Assembly (NCBI GenBank): GCA_028290385.1
Contig: JAQGJZ010000290.1
Location: 1 to 5,506, forward strand
From: Enterovirga sp.
GTDB taxonomy: Bacteria; Pseudomonadota; Alphaproteobacteria; Rhizobiales; Beijerinckiaceae
Length of the DNA stretch: 5,506 bases
Reading direction: 5' to 3'
Shown here: piece by piece, positions 1-5,506 of the stretch
Layout: every line of letters begins with the position of its first letter
Position numbering within the stretch: the stretch's first letter is position 1
Notes under the pieces: generated by a model
What the model was told of the DNA's origin: nothing
Database searches by the model: none
The model's input: the letters and a program-made list of their open reading frames with translations, nothing else
Position numbers and translations under genes: made by a program

Positions 1-801
1 TCAGACCCGCGACCAGGCGAGGCAGCCCGCAACAGGGGTGGTCGTGCTCACGAGGAGCGCGCCGGCACGGTAGAGGGCGAAGGCGGTTCCGGAGGTGCCG
101 AGGTCGACCGCCAGCATCTCGCCGGACGCGTCGCTCCACACCACCCGTCCGTCTGCGGCGGCAACGGCCGCAAACGCCGCCGGGGCACCCGTGCCTGAGC
201 GGAACAGCACGATCGCGGTCGCGGTGGCCGGCGGCGGCATCGCGGCGATCGCGCCTGACAGGACCATGAACCCGGCGAGGAGGGCAGCGACGGCCGGTCC
301 GCGCCGGGAGGGACCGGATCCGGCACCCGGCGTGCCGGCGCGGCGGGCCAGCCACCAGGCCAGCGCCAGGCTCGGCAGTCCGAACACGACGAGCCAGCCG
401 ATGTCATAGGCGAGCGGATTGGGCACGCCGACGCGGATGCGATGGATCTGCAGGATCCAGTGGAAGAGCACCACGTCCACGAATTGCCAGACGCTGAACC
501 CGAGCGCAGCGGCGGCAAGCACCCGCATGTCGTGGCCGGGGGTGTCGAAGCCGCGCCGGCCGCGCCAGAGCATCCACAGCCCGATTGCGGCGATCGCGTA
601 CATGAGCACGTGGAAGAGGCCGTCCGCCAGGATCTGGACCCTGAGGTCCCGCACCGCCTCGGCCTCGACCAGGCTGAGGAGGTGGTGCCATTGCAGCACC
701 TGGTGGAGCAGAATGCCGTCGAAGAAGCCGCCGAACGCGAAGCCCAGAACGAACCCTGCCCGGACCAGGCTGCGGGACGGACCCGCTGCTGACGCCTCCA
801 T
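1..801 (-). CDS. DUF2243 family multi-pass membrane protein with C-terminal extension
   Basis: A 266-residue integral membrane protein whose first ~155 residues match the DUF2243 family, which has no established function. Hydrophobic segments lie near residues 13-32, 61-80, 94-117, 134-152 and 170-188. The signature DGILLHQVLQWHH (28-40) is echoed by DVVLFHWILQIH (109-120): both copies keep D, then H at +5, Q at +9 and H at +11. A further ADGLFH lies at 59-64. These conserved intramembrane histidines suggest metal, haem or quinone contact (inference). After a Gly/Pro/Arg/Ser-rich linker (154-168) come a fifth hydrophobic segment and a ~75-residue tail I do not recognise. I chose the ATG at 799-801 because GGGGAGGG sits just upstream; a GTG at 820-822 would add seven residues but overlap the upstream stop and lacks its own ribosome site. 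The gene lies 14 nt after the 60-residue membrane protein and is probably co-translated with it. The stop TGA occupies the first three bases of the window, so the gene is complete. Confidence 0.87.
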   Translation of the reverse strand: MEASAAGPSRSLVRAGFVLGFAFGGFFDGILLHQVLQWHHLLSLVEAEAVRDLRVQILADGLFHVLMYAIAAIGLWMLWRGRRGFDTPGHDMRVLAAAALGFSVWQFVDVVLFHWILQIHRIRVGVPNPLAYDIGWLVVFGLPSLALAWWLARRAGTPGAGSGPSRRGPAVAALLAGFMVLSGAIAAMPPPATATAIVLFRSGTGAPAAFAAVAAADGRVVWSDASGEMLAVDLGTSGTAFALYRAGALLVSTTTPVAGCLAWSRV

Positions 802-816
802 CGAGCCCTCCCCGCC
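802..816 (-). promoter_or_regulatory. Ribosome binding site of the DUF2243 gene
   Basis: On the minus strand GGCGGGGAGGG (816-806) ends four bases before the ATG at 801. It begins at the last base of the preceding stop codon TAG (818-816), so the two genes are close enough for translational coupling. This site decides the ATG start over the in-frame GTG at 822. Confidence 0.7.
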
Positions 817-998
817 TACCACGAATCGAACAGCACCACCGCGACCACCAGGAAGACCATCAGGCCGAGGCCCTGGAACAGCTTGACCGCGATCCAGGCG
901 CGGTAGCGTTCGACCTCCGCCGGGGACTCGTCAGCGGAAAAGGGCTCGAGCCCCCGCTCGGCTGATCCCTCGCGCCCCTCGGCCCACCGCGTCGCCAT
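816..998 (-). CDS. Small single-pass membrane protein, 60 residues, unknown function
   Basis: I do not recognise a family for this 60-residue protein. Residues 1-35 are polar and charged (many Glu and Arg, for example AEGREG and ESPAEVERYR). Residues about 36-57 form one hydrophobic segment, ending FDSW at the C-terminus. The charge pattern (Arg31, Arg33 and Lys39 before or within the start of the segment) suggests a cytoplasmic N-terminus, by the positive-inside rule. The ATG at 996-998 is preceded by AGGGTGAG two bases upstream, a good ribosome site. It lies immediately before the DUF2243 gene with a 14-nt gap, so the two probably form an operon, and the small protein may be a partner or assembly subunit of the larger membrane protein (inference). 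The good ribosome site, the tight spacing and the sensible membrane topology argue that it is real despite its size. Confidence 0.72.
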   Translation of the reverse strand: MATRWAEGREGSAERGLEPFSADESPAEVERYRAWIAVKLFQGLGLMVFLVVAVVLFDSW

Positions 999-1032
999 TG
1001 CTCACCCTGTCCGGCTGACCGCACCGAAAAGT

Positions 1033-1079
1033 CGGGAGCGCGTGCGGCGGTTGCCGTCCCGGACCGGACAATGCTCCCG
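1033..1079 (-). terminator. Possible terminator-like hairpin after the hydrolase gene
   Basis: Read on the minus strand, CGGGAGC (1079-1073) can pair with GCTCCCG (1039-1033), and the second arm is followed by ACTTTT. The 33-nt loop is long but holds short complementary pieces of its own (GTCC with GGAC). It starts 6 bases after the hydrolase stop. The T-run is only four bases and the loop is large, so an intrinsic terminator is only a possibility. Confidence 0.3.
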
Positions 1080-1085
1080 GGCAGT

Positions 1086-2591
1086 TCAGGCCGGCCGGAT
1101 GGCGAGCGCGAGGTCGGCCGCGAAGCGGGGCGTCTCGAAGACCAGAGCGCCCTCCCCCGCCACGGCCTCGTGCGTGCCCAACACCTCCCCGGCCCGGGCG
1201 TCGAACGCCGTCACGGCGTAGCGGCCGGGTGCCTGGCCGGGGATTCGCAGCGTCGTCGCGATCGCCTCGGCGTCCGCGCGCACTCGGCCATCGCGGCCGG
1301 TGATGTCGGTCCGCAGCAGCCAGAGCACCGCCTGCTCGCCGTCGCCGCAGCCGAACGGGCGCACGGCCGGCGAGTCGCTGACGATCTCCTCGTTCAGGTT
1401 GCGGCGGCGGAACCGGGTCCAGTCGACCAGCGGCTCGAAGGCCGCCAATGCGCGCTGCGCCTCGCGCATGCCCGGCGTCAGCACATGCGGCGTCCGGTTC
1501 GGCCAGCGCATCCCGCCGCCCGCGCCCCCCGAAGCGAGGTGAGCCCATTGCAGGTGGCGGAAATATTCGTCGTCGAACGGCGCAGGCAGGGTCCTCTTCT
1601 TGTCCTTGAAGCGATGGATCGGCCCATGCTCGGTGTCGAGAAAGGGGCGACCGTCGCGGATCTCGGAAAGCGCGTCGCGGACGATCTCGCCCATGCTGAG
1701 CGCGGGGTCGATTGTGTTCCGGGGGTCGTCGATGGTCCCCTCGCGGTAGATGTGGATCGACGCGAAATCGAGGTCGGGGTGGCGGAAGATCGGCTCCTTG
1801 AGCGGCAGATGCGGTCGCCACCACAGCTCCGGCCCGAACAGCGACACGGTTTGCGGGTGGCTGCGGCCATAGAGCCGCTGCTCCAGGGCGCGGACATGCG
1901 CGCTGAGGTCGTGGATGAACTCGCCGAAGCAATCGGCGGTGTCCCGCGCCTGGGCAGGGTGGATTTCGTTCCAGAGGTCCCAGGCGAACAGGGCCCCGCT
2001 CCCACCCCAGCGCTCCACCGCGAAGCTGAGCCGCGCCTTGATCGCCTCCCGGGTGCTCCCGCAAAGCAGGAGCTCGGAGGGGTGCTGCAGCGGCCCGCCA
2101 TTGCGGACGTTGTAGGGGTGACGCTCCCAGCGCAGCCACATCCAGAACGTGTCGTAGGGCGTAAGCAGGATGCGCAGCCCGACCTGCTCGCAAAGGGCGA
2201 ACAGGTCGTCCCAGAGCTGCACCATGGCCGGCACGAAGCGGCCCGCCGGGCGCTCGAGGAAGCGATGGTTCACCTGGGCGTATTCCATCATCAGCCGCAG
2301 GCAGGTCACCCCGTGCGCCTTGAGCCAGCGCAGATGCGCCTCGACCGCCGGCAGATCGCGCCGGCGAAACAGCCCCTCGAATTCAACCCAGCTGATGGCG
2401 TCGTTCTGGCCGACGGGGGTCCAGGGCCGGCCGTCCTCCGTCACGAAATACGGGGCACCGGGGGCGACCTGGACCCAGGGCAGCGGCGCTGCGTCCTGCG
2501 CGGGCGGCAGGTCGGCTGCGATCGTTTCGGCGAGGTCTCGCCTGACACGCGCGAGATTGTCGAGGCGGTGTTTGGGAAGAGCACCCGTCAA
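1086..2591 (-). CDS. Clan GH-A (GH5/cellulase-like) glycoside hydrolase
   Basis: A retaining glycoside hydrolase with a (beta/alpha)8 barrel, about 501 residues counted from the TTG at 2589-2591. FVTEDGRPWTPVGQN (49-63) is the entry strand typical of this group. Next come CLRLMMEY (97-104), with the conserved barrel Arg, and LLTPYDTFW (142-150). WDLWNEIHP (204-212) carries the acid/base Glu209. SIHIY (278-282) has the usual His/Tyr of strand 6, and FLDTEHGP (317-324) carries the nucleophile Glu321. Residues from about 400 onward look like a C-terminal beta-sandwich domain. No signal peptide is seen, so it probably acts in the cytoplasm on an imported oligosaccharide or glycoside; the substrate is unknown. 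The start is unsure. The frame is open to a GTG at 2732, but those 47 extra codons have mixed third positions and span strong inverted repeats, so they are probably non-coding. No convincing ribosome site precedes either start. Confidence 0.83.
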   Translation of the reverse strand: MTGALPKHRLDNLARVRRDLAETIAADLPPAQDAAPLPWVQVAPGAPYFVTEDGRPWTPVGQNDAISWVEFEGLFRRRDLPAVEAHLRWLKAHGVTCLRLMMEYAQVNHRFLERPAGRFVPAMVQLWDDLFALCEQVGLRILLTPYDTFWMWLRWERHPYNVRNGGPLQHPSELLLCGSTREAIKARLSFAVERWGGSGALFAWDLWNEIHPAQARDTADCFGEFIHDLSAHVRALEQRLYGRSHPQTVSLFGPELWWRPHLPLKEPIFRHPDLDFASIHIYREGTIDDPRNTIDPALSMGEIVRDALSEIRDGRPFLDTEHGPIHRFKDKKRTLPAPFDDEYFRHLQWAHLASGGAGGGMRWPNRTPHVLTPGMREAQRALAAFEPLVDWTRFRRRNLNEEIVSDSPAVRPFGCGDGEQAVLWLLRTDITGRDGRVRADAEAIATTLRIPGQAPGRYAVTAFDARAGEVLGTHEAVAGEGALVFETPRFAADLALAIRPA

Positions 2592-2599
2592 AGATGGCT

Positions 2600-2676
2600 G
2601 GCTTTCGCGTCGGGGGAATCGGGCGGCGGGCCGAACCCGCCGGGGGCCCGATCCAGAGTGGCTGAACGCGAAAGCC
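2600..2676. repeat. Nested inverted repeat: 11-bp perfect outer stem around an inner hairpin
   Basis: GGCTTTCGCGT (2600-2610) is the exact reverse complement of ACGCGAAAGCC (2666-2676). Inside it, ATCGGGC (2618-2624) pairs with GCCCGAT (2646-2652), and within that GGCGGG (2625-2630) pairs with CCCGCC (2636-2641) across a five-base loop. The only interruption of the inner stem is a short bulge at 2642-2645. The whole element lies just upstream of the likely hydrolase start at 2591. No T-run follows it, so it does not look like a simple terminator. Confidence 0.6.
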
Positions 2677-2723
2677 GCAGCCTTGTTTCCGCACCTGAGC
2701 CGCGCGCGCCCGCAACGCGCAGA

Positions 2724-2742
2724 ACCGCGCACGAGGCGCGGT
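2724..2742. repeat. Short inverted repeat, 7-bp stem
   Basis: ACCGCGC (2724-2730) pairs perfectly with GCGCGGT (2736-2742) across a five-base loop. It overlaps the alternative GTG start of the hydrolase (2730-2732), which would bury that start codon at the stem/loop junction and weakens the case for it. Confidence 0.45.
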
Positions 2743-2772
2743 CCGCGATGTTGCGACGAAAGGCTGAGCGAC

Positions 2773-2803
2773 GACCCGTCAGGGCGGCCTGAGCCGCAGG
2801 GTC
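2773..2803. repeat. Inverted repeat, two-tier stem
   Basis: GACCC (2773-2777) pairs with GGGTC (2799-2803), and inside it GCGGC (2784-2788) pairs with GCCGC (2793-2797) around a four-base loop. It lies about 55 bases downstream of the tctA stop on the minus strand. It has no T-run, so a Rho-independent terminator is not supported; protection of the 3' end of the tctA message is possible. Confidence 0.4.
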
Positions 2804-2859
2804 AGGAGGATTGCGCGGCTCGCGCTGGGTACCGCGGGCCGCCCCCGGGGGTGGAGGCC

Positions 2860-4383
2860 CTAGGGACCGGCCACGATCTCCGGACTGCGTGGCCCGCGGC
2901 CCATCTTCTCGGAGATGTAGGCAAAGAGCGGCCAGAACAGCATCACCAGCGCGAGGGCCACGAGGATCGCGACCAGCGGGCTCGACCAGAAGATCGAGAG
3001 CGAACCGCGGGACAGCAGCATCGCCTGCCGGAAGGAGCTTTCCGCCATGTCGCCGAGGACCAGCGCGAGCACGAGCGGCGCGAGCGGGTAGCCGAGCTTC
3101 TTGAACAGGTAGCCCAGGACGCCGAACACCAGCATCACGGAGATGTCGAGCAGCGCGTTGTGGACCGTGTAGGCGCCGACCGCGCAGATCACCAGGATGA
3201 CCGGGGCGATGATGCTGAACGGGATCCGCAGGATCGACGCGAAGAGCGGAACGGTCGTGAGCACGACGATCAGGCCGGCGATGTTGCCGAGATAGATCGA
3301 GGCGATCAGGCCCCACACGAAGTCCTTCTGCTCGACAAAGAGCAGCGGGCCGGGCTGCAAGCCCCAGATCAGGAGGCCGCCGAGGAGGACGGCCGCCGTC
3401 GGCGAGCCCGGGATGCCGAGCGTCAGCATGGGCAGGAGCGCGCTGGTTCCCGCGGCGTGGGCCGCGGTCTCCGGCGCGAAGACGCCCTCGATCTCGCCCT
3501 TGCCGAACTTCGACCCGTTGCGGGAGAAGCGCTTGGCGAGGCCGTAGCTCATGAAGGAGGCGGGCGTGGCGCCGCCGGGCGTGATGCCCATCCAGCAGCC
3601 GACGAGCGAGCTGCGCAGTGACGTCAGCCAGAGCTTCGGCAGCTCTCTCCAGGTATGCAGGACCACCCGGAGATTGATCTTGGCCGAGCGCCCCTTGAAG
3701 GCGAGGCCCTCCTCCATGGTCAGCAGGATCTCGCCGACCCCGAAGAGCCCGATGACCGCGACGAGGAAGTCGAAGCCGCGCAGGAGTTCGGTCGAGCCGA
3801 AGGTCATGCGGAGCTGGCCCGTCACCGTGTCCAGACCGACGGCGGCGAGGGCAAAGCCCAGCATCATCGCGGCGATGACCTTGAACGGCGATTCCTTGCC
3901 CATTCCGACAAAGGAACAGAAGGTCAGCAGATACACGCCGAAGAACTCGGCCGGACCGAAATTCAGCGCGAACCTGGCGATCAGCGGCGCAAGGAAGGTC
4001 AGGAGCAGCGTGGCGATGAAGGCGCCAATGAAGGAGCCCGTGAAGGCTGCCGTCAGCGCTTCGCCGGCCTTCCCCTGCTGCGCCATGGGATAGCCGTCGA
4101 AGGTGGTCGCCACCGACCAGGGTTCGCCGGGAATGTTGAACAGAATGGAGGTTATGGCACCCCCGAACAGCGCTCCCCAATAGATGGAGGAGAGCATGAT
4201 GATCGCGGAGACCGGCGACATGGAGAAGGTCAGGGGCAGCAGGATCGCGACCCCGTTCGCGCCGCCGAGTCCCGGCAGAACCCCGATGAGCACGCCGAGA
4301 AAGATGCCGACGAACATGTAGACGATGTTCATCGGGTCGCCGAGAACGCCGAAGCCGTGGATCAGTGAGGATAAGGCTTCCAT
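2860..4383 (-). CDS. tctA: Tripartite tricarboxylate transporter large permease subunit TctA
   Basis: The large, many-pass inner-membrane permease of a TTT-family transporter: it moves the carboxylate delivered by the periplasmic binding protein, driven by a cation gradient. It has 507 residues, the usual length for the family. The two-halves repeat typical of TctA is visible. GVLPGLGGANG (34-44) in the first half corresponds to MGITPGGATPAS (265-276) in the second. NIPGEPWSVATTFDGYPMA (83-101) corresponds to the stretch from TLGIPGSPTAAVLLGG (321-336) to the GLQPGP motif (341-346). LGDMAESSFRQAM (443-455) near the C-terminus is also characteristic. The ATG at 4381-4383 follows AGGGGAA by four bases. 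It lies 57 nt after tctB, in the same operon. The ligand cannot be told from the permease; citrate and other carboxylates are known for relatives. Confidence 0.96.
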   Translation of the reverse strand: MEALSSLIHGFGVLGDPMNIVYMFVGIFLGVLIGVLPGLGGANGVAILLPLTFSMSPVSAIIMLSSIYWGALFGGAITSILFNIPGEPWSVATTFDGYPMAQQGKAGEALTAAFTGSFIGAFIATLLLTFLAPLIARFALNFGPAEFFGVYLLTFCSFVGMGKESPFKVIAAMMLGFALAAVGLDTVTGQLRMTFGSTELLRGFDFLVAVIGLFGVGEILLTMEEGLAFKGRSAKINLRVVLHTWRELPKLWLTSLRSSLVGCWMGITPGGATPASFMSYGLAKRFSRNGSKFGKGEIEGVFAPETAAHAAGTSALLPMLTLGIPGSPTAAVLLGGLLIWGLQPGPLLFVEQKDFVWGLIASIYLGNIAGLIVVLTTVPLFASILRIPFSIIAPVILVICAVGAYTVHNALLDISVMLVFGVLGYLFKKLGYPLAPLVLALVLGDMAESSFRQAMLLSRGSLSIFWSSPLVAILVALALVMLFWPLFAYISEKMGRGPRSPEIVAGP

Positions 4384-4387
4384 GCGG

Positions 4388-4394
4388 TTCCCCT
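4388..4394 (-). promoter_or_regulatory. Ribosome binding site of tctA
   Basis: AGGGGAA on the minus strand lies four bases before the tctA ATG at 4383, within the 57-nt gap after tctB. It supports this start. Confidence 0.6.
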
Positions 4395-4440
4395 GGCAGC
4401 CGTCGTTATGGTTGCGTGCTCGGCGAGTGGTCTGGGCGTC

Positions 4441-4944
4441 TCAGTAACCGAAGGCGGTCTCGATCGGGCCTTTGGGCAGCGGCACGAGAAACCAGATCTC
4501 GAACATCACGAAGAGCAGGGCCGGCACCGCAACGGCGATCGGCGCCGACTTGTAGATCGGGTATTTCCCGAGCCATGTCATGAAGAAGGTGATGAAGATC
4601 GCGGACGCGATGTAGATGCCGAGGAGTCCGATCAGGCCGACGAATACAACCGTCGGCACGAGCACCTGCATCACTTGCTTCAGCTGGCTGCGCTCGACGA
4701 AGTTCGTGTCGCCGAACTGCGATCTCAGGGTGACCACGAAGGTCCCGAGGCTGGCGAGAAACATGATCGCGCCGATGTAGAACGGGAAATATCCCGCCTG
4801 CGGCCCGTCCTCCACCCAGCGCGCACCCACGCGCCAGTTGTCGTACATGACCAGCATGGACACGGCGATGAAGGCGCCGGCCACCACGAGCTCCATCATG
4901 CGGTTGGAGACCGTGTGCTCGGTGTGTTCCGTGGACGAGGACAT
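4441..4944 (-). CDS. tctB: Tripartite tricarboxylate transporter small membrane subunit TctB
   Basis: The small, poorly conserved membrane subunit of the TTT transporter, needed along with TctA for transport. It has 167 residues from the ATG at 4942-4944. Hydrophobic segments fall at about 18-34, 52-73, 94-123 (probably two passes) and 134-156. The loop motif GPQAGYFPFYIG (47-58) and the C-terminal FLVPLPKGP (152-160) are typical of TctB. The N-terminus is short and polar with repeated Thr-Glu-His. A TTG at 4977 would add 11 residues but has no ribosome site. The ATG has AAGGGA about 11 bases upstream, which is rather far, so the start is moderately sure; ATGs at residues 16-17 are further alternatives. 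The gene lies between tctC and tctA, the classical order. Confidence 0.93.
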   Translation of the reverse strand: MSSSTEHTEHTVSNRMMELVVAGAFIAVSMLVMYDNWRVGARWVEDGPQAGYFPFYIGAIMFLASLGTFVVTLRSQFGDTNFVERSQLKQVMQVLVPTVVFVGLIGLLGIYIASAIFITFFMTWLGKYPIYKSAPIAVAVPALLFVMFEIWFLVPLPKGPIETAFGY

Positions 4945-4988
4945 GCGCGCGTCGATCCCTTGGGAGAAGACGTCCAATCGTGGAACGA

Positions 4989-5007
4989 GGCCCCGCGCCG
5001 CGGGGCC
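4989..5007. repeat. Strong hairpin between tctC and tctB
   Basis: GGCCCCGC (4989-4996) pairs perfectly with GCGGGGCC (5000-5007) across a three-base loop: an eight-pair all-GC stem in the 84-nt gap between the tctC stop and the tctB start. No T-run follows, so full termination is unlikely. Placement just after a binding-protein gene fits message protection or partial attenuation that keeps tctC expression above the membrane subunits, as known for other binding-protein operons (inference here). Confidence 0.6.
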
Positions 5008-5028
5008 CCGCCGGGTCAGGTGTGCGGC

Positions 5029-5506
5029 TCAGGACTTCGCGAGGAAGCCGGCCTTCTCCATCAGGCCGCGATGCTCGTCGCCGGCCTTCTTGAGCCAGGC
5101 CTTGAACTCGTCGCCGCTCATGAAGCTGGTGTTGAAGGCGCCCTTCTCCATGAACTCCTTCCAGTCCGGCGTTTCCCGGATCTTCTTGAAGAGGTCGACA
5201 TAGAAGGCGACCTGGTCCGGTGTAGCGCCCGGGGTCGTGAAGAAGCCGCGCAGCATCAGGTATTCAACGTCGAGCCCCTGCTCCTTGCAGGTCGGGATGT
5301 CGCCCCAGCCCATGTCGGACGTGACCTTCTCGGTCATCGGGATGCGCTTTGCGTCGAACACGCAGAGCGGGCGAAGCTCGCCGGCGCGCCATTGCGCCAC
5401 CGCCTCGATCGGGTTGTTGACGCTTGCGGTCACGTGGCCGCCGTCGAGCTGCGCCGCGACGTCGCCGCCGCCCTTGTACGGAATGTAGGTGAACTTGGTG
5501 CCGGTC
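5029..5506 (-). CDS. tctC: TctC/Bug-family periplasmic substrate-binding protein, C-terminal half (cut by window edge)
   Basis: The high-affinity periplasmic ligand receptor of the TTT transporter. Only the last 159 residues are in the window; Bug proteins are usually about 320 long, so the signal peptide and first half lie beyond the right edge. In the visible part, FTYIPYKGGGDVAAQLDGGH (5-24) is the conserved Bug segment between strand and helix. AGELRPLCVF (41-50), then DIPTCKEQGLDVEY (68-81) and RGFFTTPGATPDQVAFY (84-100) match the usual order of the second half. The protein ends AGFLAKS. The reading frame runs open to the edge from base 5505; the GTG at 5431-5433 is internal and is not a start. 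It is the first gene of a tctC-tctB-tctA operon. Bug proteins bind varied carboxylates, and the N-terminal ligand-contacting residues are not visible. Confidence 0.93.
   Translation of the reverse strand, partial: TGTKFTYIPYKGGGDVAAQLDGGHVTASVNNPIEAVAQWRAGELRPLCVFDAKRIPMTEKVTSDMGWGDIPTCKEQGLDVEYLMLRGFFTTPGATPDQVAFYVDLFKKIRETPDWKEFMEKGAFNTSFMSGDEFKAWLKKAGDEHRGLMEKAGFLAKS

Larger units (their letters stand above)
2592..2859. other. Intergenic region with several inverted repeats, between tctA and the hydrolase gene
   Basis: This stretch of about 270 bases follows the tctA stop and precedes the likely hydrolase start. The minus-strand frame stays open over its left half (to 2732), but codon use there is unlike the flanking genes, and I see no coding similarity on either strand. 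It contains at least three potential stem-loops (2600-2676, 2724-2742, 2773-2803) and a CCCCCGGGGG palindrome (2842-2851). I could not identify a clear -35/-10 promoter. It could end or attenuate tct transcription, or carry the leader of the hydrolase gene. Confidence 0.5.

Noticed and set aside
931..2193. A 420-codon minus-strand frame overlapping the hydrolase and the small membrane protein
   Set aside because: It is a different frame of the same strand as two better supported genes, with an Arg/Pro/Ala-rich product typical of out-of-frame translation.
1071..2792. A 573-codon plus-strand open frame opposite the hydrolase gene
   Set aside because: It is antisense to a gene with clear catalytic motifs, its product is Arg/Ala/Gly/Pro-rich without recognisable domains, and such long shadow frames are common in GC-rich DNA.
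2842..2851. CCCCCGGGGG palindrome just after the tctA stop
   Set aside because: A palindrome with no spacer cannot form a hairpin of useful size, and such a run is expected by chance in this base composition.
2170..3621. A 483-codon plus-strand frame spanning the intergenic gap and the 3' half of tctA
   Set aside because: Its product is low-complexity and highly charged (Arg/Glu/Asp/Gln-rich), runs opposite the conserved TctA permease, and shows no family features.
2588..4180. A 530-codon minus-strand frame overlapping tctA
   Set aside because: It is a frame-shifted reading of tctA; the true frame carries all the TctA motifs and a ribosome site.
5431..5433. GTG as a possible start of a short gene at the right edge
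   Set aside because: The frame continues upstream to the window edge and encodes the conserved Bug segment FTYIPYKGGG, so this is an internal codon of a truncated tctC.

Overview
The window is GC-rich, and every supported gene lies on the minus strand. The long plus-strand reading frames are shadows of these genes. GC content, codon use and gene families fit a proteobacterium, most likely an alphaproteobacterium (inference; no rRNA or marker gene is present). I see no tRNA, rRNA, insertion sequence, CRISPR array or attachment site.

From the right edge, in the direction of transcription, the first unit is a tripartite tricarboxylate transporter (TTT) in the classical tctC-tctB-tctA order. It comprises the C-terminal half of a TctC/Bug-type periplasmic substrate-binding protein (cut by the window edge, 5029-5506), the small membrane subunit TctB (4441-4944) and the large permease TctA (2860-4383). 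A strong GC hairpin (4989-5007) separates tctC from tctB, where it could protect or adjust the tctC message. Together the three proteins would capture a carboxylate-type ligand in the periplasm and import it by cation-coupled transport; the substrate cannot be read from this sequence.

After tctA there is about 270 bp without a convincing gene (2592-2859). It holds several inverted repeats, including an 11-bp perfect outer stem enclosing a second hairpin. Next comes a clan GH-A glycoside hydrolase of about 500 residues (1086 to about 2591) with both catalytic glutamates visible and no signal peptide, so it is probably cytoplasmic. Its start codon is uncertain.

The last unit is a compact pair: a 60-residue single-pass membrane protein (816-998) and, 14 nt downstream, a DUF2243 membrane protein (1-801). 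The latter carries a duplicated D-x4-H-x3-Q-x-H motif and a C-terminal extension. A possible terminator-like hairpin (1033-1079) lies between the hydrolase gene and this pair.

The window looks like ordinary chromosomal accessory metabolism. I find no clear new defence or mobile system. The items most worth a second look are the His-motif duplication in the DUF2243 protein with its small partner, the uncharacterised hydrolase beside a TTT transporter, and the structured gap between tctA and the hydrolase.
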